Positions 32,419-41,575 are shown, numbered from the stretch's first letter. The stretch: 41,575 nt of DNA from HGM04593 sp045647745 (GCA_045647745.1 JAZRMQ010000045.1:1-41575), one strand, 5' to 3'. Translations and numbers: made by a program. The notes: a model not told the origin generated them from the letters alone.

Positions 32419-33986
32419 CTTTCAATCAAGCTGTTTCGCACCGCAGAACTAATAAGTTTATCAACAATAAACTTCAAAGAGTTCACATTTTCATTTGCAG
32501 TGTTCACTCTAAAACAAGCATTGTCAATATTCGTGTCAATAGTCATATTGTCTATTGTGTTCAGCAAATCAATCAACAAAGCATCGTCCTGCGGATTAGA
32601 GCTCGCATTGTAGCTAATATACTCAACAAGCATCTCACGAACGGGCTTAAAATCGACAACAATATCATTTTTAGCCGCAGCAAAAAGCTCATTGCTCTTC
32701 AAATTCTTTTTCAGAGGCTGCAATTTACCCTTTACACAAACCTTGTTGTAAAGATTCTCGGGCATCACCATTATCGAATTATCCTTATACATAAGGTAAT
32801 AATCACTTAAATCAAGTGAATATACATCCTCATCAACCATTGTTGTGCCCAAATCAAACTGAGCATAAGCAATCAGCAGGTCAAACAACGAGCGGTCGCT
32901 GCAATCCACAGCCAGCATAAGCTGCATATCCTCAACATCTTCACCATTTGCCCAAGCAGCCAAGGTGTAGTCGCCGCTCAAAGCAACAAGCAAATCCTTT
33001 AAAACATCCTTGCTCACACCACTCTTTGCAAGCTCTTTTTGCAAGCCAACAGCCTCAAGAACGTCGAACAACTGAAGCAGATTAAAATTATATCCAACCA
33101 AAGCAAAGCTTTTTTCCGGTATATAATCAAAATGACGACGTGTAGACTTTTTAGCAACCGTTCCAAAGAGCTCACGGAACTCGGCCGGCAACTCTTGCGA
33201 TGATTTCAGCTCGGCGCAACCATTCTTGAAATCGAGAGAACAGAAAGCAACATTATCCTTTGCCATAGCAACAAGCGGAAGCAGTTCTCTTTCAACAAGA
33301 TTATTCTCAATCATATACCCCACAAGTGGCGCATAGTTTATCACATAAGCCACATCCTCGGTACTCTTGAACAGTTGAGCGAACTTCTTATCGTTTACAG
33401 CTCTTTTTGAATCGGCAAGAGTTATATATGACTGCAAATCGGCACCACCCTCATCCAACACAATCAGCACTTTATCGGTGTCATAAGCAATTTCAATCGT
33501 AGGTTCACCAACCGAAGTATAAAAATCCTCATCGACAGGTGTCAGACAGGTCATACCATCCTTTTTCTTTGACTCAAACTCATCCTCGAGGAAAGTTGAG
33601 ACTGTGTTCTCAAATGTTGAAGCATTGCCCATTTTTGCAGTAACCACCACCTGTACAGTCTCCAAATTCAGCACTGCCAGATACACTGGAGCATTTACAT
33701 CAAGACCCGATGCTGCAGGATTTTCAAAAATCTCCTTTAGCAAAGAATGTTGTTTCTTGGGCAGCTCTGCAATATAATTTTCAACCCCTAACTTCACAAA
33801 GGTATTATTCTGAATATCCGATTTTTTAAGCAGATTGCCAATCTCCACTTTCGACACAACCATTGCATCGCCGGGAATAACATTCAAGTATGCATCCTTA
33901 GCGACCTTGTTGCCGCCGCACGCTGCAACAAGCAGCGTGCATAGCAACAGGATAAACGATTTTATGATATTCTTTTTCATTTTCAA
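32415..33986 (-). CDS. DUF4836-type lipoprotein
   Basis: A 523-residue envelope lipoprotein. The signal sequence ends in LLVAACGGN, a standard lipobox with the cysteine at about residue 23. The mature start AYLNVIPGDAMVVSKVEIGNLLKKS is characteristic of the DUF4836 family found in Bacteroidetes, whose function is unknown. Two similar halves with VYLAVLNLE... and ...YTLAAWANG patterns suggest an internally repeated beta-alpha domain. Start at 33986 or two codons later (MKKN). The stop overlaps the ABC ATPase start, so the lipoprotein, ATPase and permease are surely expressed together and may act as one complex. Confidence 0.85.
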   Translation of the reverse strand: MKMKKNIIKSFILLLCTLLVAACGGNKVAKDAYLNVIPGDAMVVSKVEIGNLLKKSDIQNNTFVKLGVENYIAELPKKQHSLLKEIFENPAASGLDVNAPVYLAVLNLETVQVVVTAKMGNASTFENTVSTFLEDEFESKKKDGMTCLTPVDEDFYTSVGEPTIEIAYDTDKVLIVLDEGGADLQSYITLADSKRAVNDKKFAQLFKSTEDVAYVINYAPLVGYMIENNLVERELLPLVAMAKDNVAFCSLDFKNGCAELKSSQELPAEFRELFGTVAKKSTRRHFDYIPEKSFALVGYNFNLLQLFDVLEAVGLQKELAKSGVSKDVLKDLLVALSGDYTLAAWANGEDVEDMQLMLAVDCSDRSLFDLLIAYAQFDLGTTMVDEDVYSLDLSDYYLMYKDNSIMVMPENLYNKVCVKGKLQPLKKNLKSNELFAAAKNDIVVDFKPVREMLVEYISYNASSNPQDDALLIDLLNTIDNMTIDTNIDNACFRVNTANENVNSLKFIVDKLISSAVRNSLIER

Positions 33987-34009
33987 TCAAACATTTGAAA
34001 CGAGGAGTA

Positions 34010-37000
34010 TTACTCCTTGATAAGTTCAAACTCTGCACCCGAAGCAAAGTCCAAGCCATTCTGTGAGCTTGTAGCAGTGAAACGCACGTAGCGTGCCTTT
34101 GCCGACTTACCAAAGAGAACCGATTGTTTCTCGGCGCTATAGGGGAACTCACCCTCAGCAACCAAAGACCACTCCTTGCCGTCGAGGCTCACCTCGAACT
34201 TGTAACCCTTAACGTTACCATTGTTACCATTCTGACGAGGCATATACTTAAAGCCCTTGATTGTAACCTCGTTGATAGCATCGAACTCAATCCAGTGAGG
34301 ATAGTTGGCAACAGTCACCGAGTACATTGAGTGCCAGATTGTTGTTGGGTCGCCATCGAGCATCATCTCAGGACCGCTACCCGGCTCAGAGCTTGAAGAG
34401 GCTGTAACAACAACAGGAACAGAAGTAATCTCCTCAAAGTTATATGTAGCCTTCAAATCAGGGGTAGCCTTTTCCCAAACAGTGATGCTGCCGCCAACGT
34501 TAAAGTCAATAGGCTCGGTATACTTCACAGCCTTTCCTTTCTTGCCTACCTTGTAGTAAATCTCGGCACCCGGCTTGTTACAAGCCATCTTGACAACACC
34601 ACGAAGGTCGCGTGCCACAAGCACCGGAGCAACACCCGAAGACTTAACGTCAGCCTTTGCAACATAATCGTCGCCGGCCTTCACGGGGCGCATAATGAAG
34701 CCCATAGAGTTCTCGCCGCCCTTCACAAGCTGATGGTCGAGAGCATAACCCTGTCCGCAGCTTGCACCACCAAGACCGGTAACCTTCTTGTCGATATTGA
34801 ACCATACAGATGATGACTGTGGCAACTGGTGCGGGTGACCGGCCAAGGTCATCTCAACAGCGTTCCAAGGAAGCGCACTTGTGCACAAGCCCTCGGTCGA
34901 CACAAAAATCACGCCATTGCCTTCAACGTCGGTGAGCGCAGCCCAACGAACATCCTCGCGGTTAGCCATATCCTGTGGCTTGGGGAATGGAACGAACTGG
35001 TCAATAACCGAGCTATTATACTGCTGAACAAAAGCACCATCGCAACGGTCGTTGTAGTTATTCCAAGGACCACGACCATAATATGTATATTGGTTCAAGT
35101 TCGCAGGCAACTGCATCTCAAAGCCAAGGCGTGCAAGAATCTGATTAGCCTCAGAGCCCATTATCACGCTGTTAAGTTCAACCGAACCATCAGGATAAAT
35201 TGTCCAAATTCTGTTAGAGATAAAGTGGAAAGCTGTTGGTGACATCTCGTGCTTTGAATCAACAATCTCGAAGCTGCTGTTTGGCAAGCGGTTGCAGTTT
35301 GACTGATGCTTTGCCTGTGTGCGCACGATGTACTGCAACACCATTGAGCCGTCATTGTTCTTCTTTGTTGTAAAAGACATCACGCTATCCTGCAAATTGT
35401 GCAAGCCAATAGAGAACCAACGGTTGAAGAACCAAGTATCATTGTCAACCGGAGCACGGAAGGCGCTCATCTTCATTGATTTTCCGCCCTCGAGCACTGT
35501 TGTTCCATCATAATCAACGCTGTAAAGCACACCCTTCTTGTTGTCAAAAACAATCTTGAAAGGATTTTCGCCACCGGTGAGAACAGTCTGCGCAGCAGCC
35601 TTGTCGTTCTTCATCGCAATCTTGACACTGCTCTTTGCAGCATCGGCAATGAACGCGCTCTTTGCAGCATCCTTCAACGGCAACTGCTCCTCCATCTGCA
35701 CATAGCCCTTCTTGCCCCAAGGCATATCCTCCTTGAGCAAGAACTGAACCTTTACAAAATACTCTTTATTTGCAGCAAGGCCATCGGTGTTGAATTTGAG
35801 TTTGAAAGCGCTCTTTGCACGTGGAGCAATCTTTGTTCCGGGCAAGAAGTATGAGTCAATCTGCTTGCCATCCTCCCAAAGAGAGAATTTGATGTCAAGG
35901 TCGCACAAGCAGTTGAAATAGCGTTTGTTAAAGATTTCAACCTCGCCGGTCTCGAGCATTTTCACGCCAACATTCTGATAAACCTTCTTAACCTCGTAGT
36001 ATTCGGGCTTTGGAGAGTGGTCGGGGAACATAACACCATTCATACAGAATGTAAAATCTGTTGGGCGGTCGCCAAAATCACCACCATAAGCATAATACTG
36101 TGACTTGCCAATTGAATCATAGTGCAAGAAAGCCTGATCGGCCCAGTCCCAAATAGCACCGCCAATGTAGAAGTTTGTGCTCTCGATAGCCTCCCAATAA
36201 TCGGCAAGACCACCACCGGCATTACCCATTGAGTGAGCATATTCCGAGATGTGGAAAGGATATTTCATATAAGGATTCTGACCCTTTACGTCGTTGCGTG
36301 TTCCGGCGATTGAAGGATACTGGTTAGAACCCATATCAACGATGCTGTTGTTACGCTCATACTGAACAGGGCGTGACGCATCAAAAGCCTTCAAGGCATT
36401 GTAAGCCTTCACAAAGTTATCACCGGGGCCGGCCTCGTTACCGAGCGACCAGATGCAAACTGAAGGGTTGTTGATTGTAGCATAAGCCATCTCCATCACA
36501 CGTGCAACGTGAGCATCGGTAAATTCCGGAACGTGTGAAAGCGACTCCTTGCCATAGTAATATTCGTGGCTCTCAATGTTTGCCTCGTCCTCGAGGTAGA
36601 TACCATATTTGTCGCAAAGATAGTACCAATAGGGAGCATCGGGATAGTGAGAGTTACGAACGTGGTTGATATTACCCTGAAGCATAAGCATCACCTCTTT
36701 CTCCATCTGCTCGCGAGTGATGTAGTGACCGGTGTGGATATTGTTCTCGTGGCGGTTCACACCCTTCATCTTGATGGGCTTACCATTCAGATAGTAGTAA
36801 CGGCCCGCCAAGCCAAATTCATCCTCTGAAGCTTCGGTATCTCTGATTTCAATCTCGCGGAATCCCATATAAGTAGAAGCTGTCTCAACCACTCTACCCT
36901 TTTTGTCGAGCAAAGAGACAACCAATGTGTAGCGGTTAGGAATCTCAGCACTCCACTTTGCAGGGTCGGCAACAGGCATATCAATCTTCAATGTAGTTGT

Positions 37001-38065
37001 CTTGCCGGCAAGAAGTTCGCTCACAGGAGCCACCATTGATGCACCCTCAACAATCTCGTTCTCATCGCTGTAGAGAGCATTTTTGTAGAGCTGCACCTTC
37101 ACCTGATACTTCTTCGCTTTCTTTGCGGTGAGGTTACGCACGTCAACTTCAATATCCGCAACAGCATCCTTATACTCGGCATCGAGCTCTGTGCGCACAC
37201 GAATATCGCGCAGCTCAACGGGGTTTGTAGCTGTCAAAGAGACAGTGCGGAAGATACCCGCCAAGCGGAACATATCCTGTGCCTCAAGGAAAGAGCCGTC
37301 GCTGTTGCGATAAACCTCAACAGCCACAACATTCTCGCCTTTAACAAGATATTTTGTAATATTGAAAGCTGCAAGATTGCGAGAATTCTTTGAAAAGCCC
37401 ACATACTTGCCATTTATCCAGAGGTAGAAGAATGAGTCTACACCATCGAAATTGATGTAAATCTCGCGGCCGTTCCAATCCTCGGGCACTGTAAATGTGC
37501 GACGATAAGAACCCACCTCGTTACGGTTCTTGTATGTGCCCCACTCTTTTGAAGGCTCGCGCATCACGCCGCCCTTCCAGTCGCCAACAGCAACCTGATG
37601 ATGGAAGATAACCTTTTGGTTGGTGTAAATTGGCATACCATACTTTTGTGAGCCATCGGGCTGCAAGCCATAAACATTCCAGTTCATTGGTACTTGAACC
37701 TCATCCCAAGCCGACACATCGTAATCGGTCTTGAAGAAATCCACAGGACGCTCCCAAGGATTACCCACCCAATTAAATCTCCAAGTACCGTCGAGCGACA
37801 TATAATACTTGCTATTCTCGGGTAATACTTTACGAGCAGCATCCTCGCTGTCAAAAGTAAAGAACCAAGCCTTTGGTTGCTCCTTATTGAGAGCAAGTTC
37901 CTCGGGCGATTCCCACTCGACAAGGCCGGGGGCCTGTCCTTTCACATAGCCATAACCACGAGGTGCCTCGACATCACCGTAAGCAAAGCCTCTGAGATTT
38001 TGGGCAGTAGCACTCATTGACAGAGAAAAAGCTGCCAACAACGCCATAACGAATTGTTTTTTCAT
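34010..38065 (-). CDS. secreted GH2 beta-galactosidase with C-terminal F5/8 (CBM32-like) domain
   Basis: A 1351-residue glycoside hydrolase of family 2, probably periplasmic or surface-bound (signal peptide MKKQFVMALLAAFSLSMSATA). Order: sugar-binding jelly-roll (about 60-260), immunoglobulin-like domain, TIM barrel with the acid/base glutamate in CIWSLGNEAGPG near residue 543 and the nucleophile in HISEYAHSMGNAGG 64 residues later, then the large C-terminal beta-gal small-chain domain (FHFISNRIWTIYPDGSVEL, YYGRGPWNNYNDR). LacZ-type length stops near 1050. Here follow a CHB_HEX-like module (about 1145-1210) and an F5/8 type C domain (about 1215-1350: MMLDGDPTTIWHS, YKFEVSLDGKEW, ARYVRFTA) that would bind galactosides. 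It heads a same-strand run through rfbB. Confidence 0.92.
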   Translation of the reverse strand: MKKQFVMALLAAFSLSMSATAQNLRGFAYGDVEAPRGYGYVKGQAPGLVEWESPEELALNKEQPKAWFFTFDSEDAARKVLPENSKYYMSLDGTWRFNWVGNPWERPVDFFKTDYDVSAWDEVQVPMNWNVYGLQPDGSQKYGMPIYTNQKVIFHHQVAVGDWKGGVMREPSKEWGTYKNRNEVGSYRRTFTVPEDWNGREIYINFDGVDSFFYLWINGKYVGFSKNSRNLAAFNITKYLVKGENVVAVEVYRNSDGSFLEAQDMFRLAGIFRTVSLTATNPVELRDIRVRTELDAEYKDAVADIEVDVRNLTAKKAKKYQVKVQLYKNALYSDENEIVEGASMVAPVSELLAGKTTTLKIDMPVADPAKWSAEIPNRYTLVVSLLDKKGRVVETASTYMGFREIEIRDTEASEDEFGLAGRYYYLNGKPIKMKGVNRHENNIHTGHYITREQMEKEVMLMLQGNINHVRNSHYPDAPYWYYLCDKYGIYLEDEANIESHEYYYGKESLSHVPEFTDAHVARVMEMAYATINNPSVCIWSLGNEAGPGDNFVKAYNALKAFDASRPVQYERNNSIVDMGSNQYPSIAGTRNDVKGQNPYMKYPFHISEYAHSMGNAGGGLADYWEAIESTNFYIGGAIWDWADQAFLHYDSIGKSQYYAYGGDFGDRPTDFTFCMNGVMFPDHSPKPEYYEVKKVYQNVGVKMLETGEVEIFNKRYFNCLCDLDIKFSLWEDGKQIDSYFLPGTKIAPRAKSAFKLKFNTDGLAANKEYFVKVQFLLKEDMPWGKKGYVQMEEQLPLKDAAKSAFIADAAKSSVKIAMKNDKAAAQTVLTGGENPFKIVFDNKKGVLYSVDYDGTTVLEGGKSMKMSAFRAPVDNDTWFFNRWFSIGLHNLQDSVMSFTTKKNNDGSMVLQYIVRTQAKHQSNCNRLPNSSFEIVDSKHEMSPTAFHFISNRIWTIYPDGSVELNSVIMGSEANQILARLGFEMQLPANLNQYTYYGRGPWNNYNDRCDGAFVQQYNSSVIDQFVPFPKPQDMANREDVRWAALTDVEGNGVIFVSTEGLCTSALPWNAVEMTLAGHPHQLPQSSSVWFNIDKKVTGLGGASCGQGYALDHQLVKGGENSMGFIMRPVKAGDDYVAKADVKSSGVAPVLVARDLRGVVKMACNKPGAEIYYKVGKKGKAVKYTEPIDFNVGGSITVWEKATPDLKATYNFEEITSVPVVVTASSSSEPGSGPEMMLDGDPTTIWHSMYSVTVANYPHWIEFDAINEVTIKGFKYMPRQNGNNGNVKGYKFEVSLDGKEWSLVAEGEFPYSAEKQSVLFGKSAKARYVRFTATSSQNGLDFASGAEFELIKE

Positions 38066-38303
38066 AAAATAGTTATTTATAAATTAATATAATTTTATTC
38101 TAACACACAGCGCGCACGCGCAAAACTTTTGTAAAGTTAACACATATTTTGCAAAATAAAAAAAAATAGAGTGCCCAAGTTTTACATAAAAAACCAAGCG
38201 CTGTAAAATCGATACAAAAAAGCCCAGAAAAAAGAACCGATTATGCAGTAATTTTTATTTACAAAATAATAAAAAGAAAAAAAAAACGCCAAAATCGCGG
38301 CAC
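38066..38303. other. AT-rich intergenic region upstream of the GH2 gene
   Basis: No gene. The minus strand carries TAACTTTA (38129-38136 region), one base from the -7 consensus, about 65-70 nt before the GH2 start. The rest is dominated by A and T runs. Confidence 0.4.
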
Positions 38304-38338
38304 AAAAAAAATGAGACCTGCAGAACAAGCCTCATTTT
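38304..38338 (-). terminator. terminator of the histone H1-like gene
   Basis: AAAATGAG / CTCATTTT (38308-38315, 38331-38338) with further T on the minus strand, just after the stop at 38358. Confidence 0.75.
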
Positions 38339-38357
38339 CAACTTTCGACGCTACAAA

Positions 38358-38534
38358 TTAGTTCTTAGCAGCCTCGAGAGAAGCCTTACGGAAAGCCTTC
38401 ATAGCCTTCTCAAGCTCCAAAGAAGCCTTGCGTGCACGTGTACCTGCAGCCTTGTTACCCTTTTCAGCCTGAGCTGTTGCATCAGCTGCGAATGCAGCAT
38501 AAGTCTCCTCGATTTTTGCGATAAGTTCTTTCAT
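38358..38534 (-). CDS. histone H1-like protein
   Basis: A 58-residue, lysine- and alanine-rich helical protein (MKELIAKIEETYAAFAADAT then AEKGNKAAGTRARKASLELE), matching the short Hc1/histone H1-like proteins common in Bacteroidales, thought to bind DNA. The start at 38534 is chosen because a consensus promoter element TATCTTTG lies at 38566-38573 on the minus strand, 31 nt upstream; a longer reading to 38597 would run through it. Monocistronic, with its own terminator. Confidence 0.9.
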   Translation of the reverse strand: MKELIAKIEETYAAFAADATAQAEKGNKAAGTRARKASLELEKAMKAFRKASLEAAKN

Positions 38535-38565
38535 AATACTTTCTGTTATTAAAGTTAACGATGCA

Positions 38566-38573
38566 CAAAGATA
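38566..38573 (-). promoter_or_regulatory. -7 promoter element of the histone H1-like gene
   Basis: TATCTTTG on the minus strand, perfect -7 consensus; a TTG lies 16 nt upstream, slightly short of the usual 19. Confidence 0.6.
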
Positions 38574-38597
38574 ACAAAAATCGGAATAACAAGGCAT

Positions 38598-39016
38598 AAA
38601 TATGATTTTTTTTGTTTTTTTTCTTTAAAAAAGTTCTTTTTTTCAAAAAAACGGCTCCACAATAGAGAGTGAAGAGCTTTTAAAAAAGAAAAAACAGGTG
38701 ACAAACAGCTGTTTTTGCAACATATACCTATATATAAAGGTAACAGACACCCCCCTGAGAAAGTTTTTTTTCAACCAGCAAAGAGGGAAAAGCAACCCTT
38801 AAAACCCCATCCATAAAAGCCCCGCCGCCTCAAAAGTAAAATATTTTTACACAAACAACCAAACATCCACCATAAAGCAACAATAAGAAATTATTTTTCA
38901 AAAATAAAAAAAACAAAAAATTAAAGCTTTGTACAAATATAATTAGTAACTTTGTAGAAATTTGCGCGCGTACATAATCAAGAGCGCGCAGAATTCACAC
39001 TAACAACCAACGTTTT
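38598..39016 (+). promoter_or_regulatory. intergenic region and leader of the wzc-type gene
   Basis: AT-rich. It contains a weak hairpin AAAAACAG / CTGTTTTT near 38690-38717, TTTG (38928-38931) and TAACTTTG (38947-38954, consensus -7, spacer 15 nt), and in the presumed leader a GC hairpin TGCGCGC / GCGCGCA (38963-38969, 38984-38990) with a 14-nt loop. No gene is visible. Confidence 0.55.
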
Positions 39017-41443
39017 ATGAAAGCTGCAAAAAGCATCTCTAAAAAAAGGAGCCAAACAAACAGTTTTAGCATCAACGAAATACTGAATGCCATACTGTCT
39101 AAATGGTATTTAATCATAATCTCCATCGCCATCACGGTGGGATACTCTCTCTACAACATTGCAAGAATAGAACCCGTATACACCCGCAGCACCCAAGTTC
39201 TTATAAAATCCGGACAAAAGGGAACAAGCCTCGACGAGCAGATGGAGATATTTGCCAATATGGGATTTCGTTCATCTACAAGCTTATACAACGAGGTTTA
39301 CACTTTTAAAGCACCCGAGACAACTATCGAGACTGCTCGCAGGTTGAACCTGAATATAGAGTACAGCCAAAAAGGTAAATTCCACTCCACTACTCTCTAT
39401 GGCGCCACAGTGCCCGTGCGTGCCGATTTTTGTGATATCGACCCGCAGGGAGTTGCAGGCTTTGACATTGAGATTAACCCAGACAGCACATTTACTCTAT
39501 CAAATTTCAGTGGTGAGACCATCGCCGAGCAGCGCATCGTCAATGGCAAACTCAGCAGCGACTCGCTCACATTTGCTGCAACCCCGGTGGGAACAATCGC
39601 ACTAAGCCACAACCCATCGTACAAGATAAGAAAGCCCATCAGCTACACAGTAAAACACATAGGGCTCGACCACGCAACAGGCAAATACATTGGCAGGCTC
39701 GGATACACCTTCAGCGAAGAGAACAGCAACATAATTTCAATATCCATCAACGACAACTCCATTGAACGCGCCGATGATATTTTGCGAACAATCGTAGAGG
39801 TCTACAACGAGAACTATATAAAAGACAAGAACAAGGCCGCCAAAGAGACAAAATCTTTCATCGACACAAGGCTTACATTTGTCAGTAACGAGCTCGACAA
39901 GATTGAGAGCGACATTTCTGCATTCAAGAGCGACAACCTGCTGCCGGACATTGAAACACAATCGGAAATGTTGCTGGCCAAAGAGCGCGACCTGAGCAAA
40001 CAACACATTGCAGCAAAGAAAGAACTCGAAAAAAGCGAGTATTTCCTCAAGAGCATAAAGAGCAATGCAAAAGAACACTCATTGTTGCCAATCAACTCAG
40101 GCATAAACAACTCTAATATAAACTCTCAGATTGTGCAGTTCAACACAATGATGATTGAGCGCAACAACCTTGCAAGCAAGAGCAGCGAGGACAATCCAGC
40201 CGTGAGGGATATCGACCTTGTTCTCTCATCGCTTCGCAGCGCCATACTCTCATCAATAAACACACACATCAAGGGTATTACAACAAATCTAGAGTCTCTT
40301 GACAAAGAGTGGAAAAACCTGCAAAGCGAGATAGCGAAAAACCCCACACACACCACATTCCTTGCCAGCGCAGAGCGTGAGCAAAGCGTAAAGGAGAAAA
40401 TCTATCTCTTCCTTTTGCAAAAACGAGAGGAGAACCAGCTCTCACAGGAGTTCACCCCCAACAGGACACGCATCCTCACTCCCCCATCGGGCAGCTACAC
40501 ACCAACAGCGCCACAAAAGACAAAATCGCTATTCTTTGCAGTCATCATAGGACTTTTGGTACCAACCGGGCTCATCTGTCTAATAGAAGTCTCAAACACA
40601 AGAGTCAGAGGACGCAAAGACCTCGACGTGCTTAGCGTGCCCATCATTGGCGAGATTCCGCAAAATGGCAAAAAAAGATTTAGCAGAACCAGACACCTTT
40701 TAACCAAGCTCAAACTCATCGGCAGGAGAGAAAAAGAGGATAAATCGACCAGTGTTGTAAAAGAGGGCTCACGCAACGCCATTAACGAAGCCTTTCGCGT
40801 TCTAAGAACCAACCTTGAATTCATCACACGCGACAAAGAACAAAGCACAATTATATTCACATCCTTCAACCCCGGCAGTGGAAAAACATTCTGTATTCTC
40901 AACACAGCAATAAGCCTTGCCATCAAGGGCGAGAAGGTTCTTGTGATAGATGGTGATATGCGCCACGCATCATTGTCAAGCTACGTCGACTCTTGCGAGA
41001 CAGGATTGAGTAACTACCTTGCAAAAGAGGTCGACACCCTTAGCGAGATTATTGTCGAGGACAAGAACCATCCAAGCCTCCACATTATCCCAACAGGCAC
41101 TATCCCACCCAATCCAACCGAGTTGCTTGAGTCGGACCGCCTTGCCACACTGCTCAAAGATGCCGAAAAAAAATACAAATACATATTCATTGACTGTCCG
41201 CCAATAGACATTGTGGCCGATACACACATTATTGAGAAGTACGCGACAAACTGCATTTTCTTGATACGTTGTGGATTGTTGGAACGCTCAATGCTCGACG
41301 AGATTGAGAACATATACAAGGAGAAGAAGCTCAATAACTTATCAGTAATTCTCAACGGCATTGATATGAAAGCCGGCAAGTATGGCTACAAGTATGGTTA
41401 CAACAGCGGCAGCAACTACTCATACGGTCCAAGAAAAAAGTAA
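39017..41443 (+). CDS. wzc: Wzc-type polysaccharide co-polymerase and tyrosine autokinase
   Basis: Wzc-like proteins sit in the inner membrane, control chain length and export of capsule or exopolysaccharide, and autophosphorylate on a tyrosine tail. The 808-residue product has a Wzz domain with membrane segments at about 29-48 (WYLIIISIAITVGYSLYNIA) and 505-525 (SLFFAVIIGLLVPTGLICLI), a long coiled-coil periplasmic part between them, and a cytoplasmic BY-kinase: EAFRVLRTNLEF, Walker A FNPGSGKTF near 618, Walker A' VLVIDGDMRHA near 645, Walker B YIFIDCPPID near 722. The tail KYGYKYGYNSG...YSYG has six tyrosines in 16 residues. The next genes lie outside the window; rfbABCD are on the other strand 9-14 kb away. 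Confidence 0.94.
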   Translation: MKAAKSISKKRSQTNSFSINEILNAILSKWYLIIISIAITVGYSLYNIARIEPVYTRSTQVLIKSGQKGTSLDEQMEIFANMGFRSSTSLYNEVYTFKAPETTIETARRLNLNIEYSQKGKFHSTTLYGATVPVRADFCDIDPQGVAGFDIEINPDSTFTLSNFSGETIAEQRIVNGKLSSDSLTFAATPVGTIALSHNPSYKIRKPISYTVKHIGLDHATGKYIGRLGYTFSEENSNIISISINDNSIERADDILRTIVEVYNENYIKDKNKAAKETKSFIDTRLTFVSNELDKIESDISAFKSDNLLPDIETQSEMLLAKERDLSKQHIAAKKELEKSEYFLKSIKSNAKEHSLLPINSGINNSNINSQIVQFNTMMIERNNLASKSSEDNPAVRDIDLVLSSLRSAILSSINTHIKGITTNLESLDKEWKNLQSEIAKNPTHTTFLASAEREQSVKEKIYLFLLQKREENQLSQEFTPNRTRILTPPSGSYTPTAPQKTKSLFFAVIIGLLVPTGLICLIEVSNTRVRGRKDLDVLSVPIIGEIPQNGKKRFSRTRHLLTKLKLIGRREKEDKSTSVVKEGSRNAINEAFRVLRTNLEFITRDKEQSTIIFTSFNPGSGKTFCILNTAISLAIKGEKVLVIDGDMRHASLSSYVDSCETGLSNYLAKEVDTLSEIIVEDKNHPSLHIIPTGTIPPNPTELLESDRLATLLKDAEKKYKYIFIDCPPIDIVADTHIIEKYATNCIFLIRCGLLERSMLDEIENIYKEKKLNNLSVILNGIDMKAGKYGYKYGYNSGSNYSYGPRKK

Positions 41444-41464
41444 AATACAATTTATTTTCATAAC

Positions 41465-41497
41465 GCATAACGAGAGCGGTTGCCGCTCTCGTTATGC
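41465..41497 (+). terminator. hairpin downstream of wzc
   Basis: Perfect 15-nt arms GCATAACGAGAGCGG and its complement (41465-41479, 41483-41497), TTG loop. There is no T tract, so termination is uncertain; it may be an attenuator or processing site. Beyond it 41545-41551 / 41558-41564 (ATTCTAT / ATAGAAT) form a further small inverted repeat. Confidence 0.6.
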
Positions 41498-41575
41498 ATT
41501 ATATTGATAGCAGTTTTCACGGCTCACCTGCAAAATCTGGGTGTATTCTATTGATTTATAGAATTGATTGTAGTT

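Noticed and set aside
41545..41564. ATTCTAT / ATAGAAT inverted repeat at the window edge as part of an invertible promoter
   Set aside because: Only one short 7-bp pair with a 6-nt loop; an invertible segment needs two distant inverted repeats and the rest is outside the window.
1..41575. CRISPR array, insertion sequence or transposase
   Set aside because: No regularly spaced repeats and no transposase-like product were found; the repeats seen occur as pairs only.

Overview
The window is chromosomal DNA of a Bacteroidales bacterium; I cannot fix the family. The evidence is the recurring -7 promoter element TAnnTTTG/TATCTTCG (twice with a TTTG box exactly 19 nt upstream), few Shine-Dalgarno sequences, a type III glutamine synthetase, a gliding-motility/T9SS C-terminal domain, a 58-residue Bacteroidales histone H1-like protein, a DUF4836-type lipoprotein and PorT-like outer-membrane proteins. 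Most of the window is ordinary housekeeping DNA with compact operons and clear hairpin terminators.

Layout. 1-7.4 kb: galK and tex converge, but their junction is interrupted by an AT-rich accessory island. It holds a small secreted orphan protein (1438-1968), a broken copy of the tex 3' end (2104-2737), and a two-gene cassette (2979-5157): a cytosolic-looking protein with a degenerate zincin-like C-terminus followed by a secreted two-repeat protein. Two pairs of direct repeats (98 bp, about 94% identical; 634 bp, gap-free) flank the two cargos as single-crossover insertion would leave them. This is the most unusual part of the window. 7.5-10.1 kb: tkt-rpiB (non-oxidative pentose phosphate pathway). 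10.2-13.6 kb: ribE with an unknown 193-residue protein, and glnN. 14-20 kb: nagA, then dcp - small lipoprotein - dCMP deaminase - ctpA. 20.1-20.4 kb: tRNA-Gly(CCC) with a 25-bp repeat of its 3' end 158 bp downstream. 20.4-24 kb: uvrA and a T9SS-type CHU_C protein. 24.2-26.9 kb: a triple-LysM/periplasmic-binding-like protein and a beta-barrel protein. 27-38 kb: one long minus-strand run in the order lacZ-like GH2, DUF4836 lipoprotein, ABC ATPase, FtsX-like permease, rfbA, rfbC, rfbD, rfbB. 38.3-41.6 kb: a histone H1-like gene and a Wzc-type tyrosine autokinase that may open an exopolysaccharide locus beyond the edge.

How it works together: galK and the GH2 beta-galactosidase serve galactose use, tkt/rpiB interconvert sugar phosphates, nagA returns amino sugar to glycolysis, rfbABCD make dTDP-L-rhamnose, and Wzc would control export of a polysaccharide in which that rhamnose could be used. 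The galK-tex island is the only region that looks foreign.
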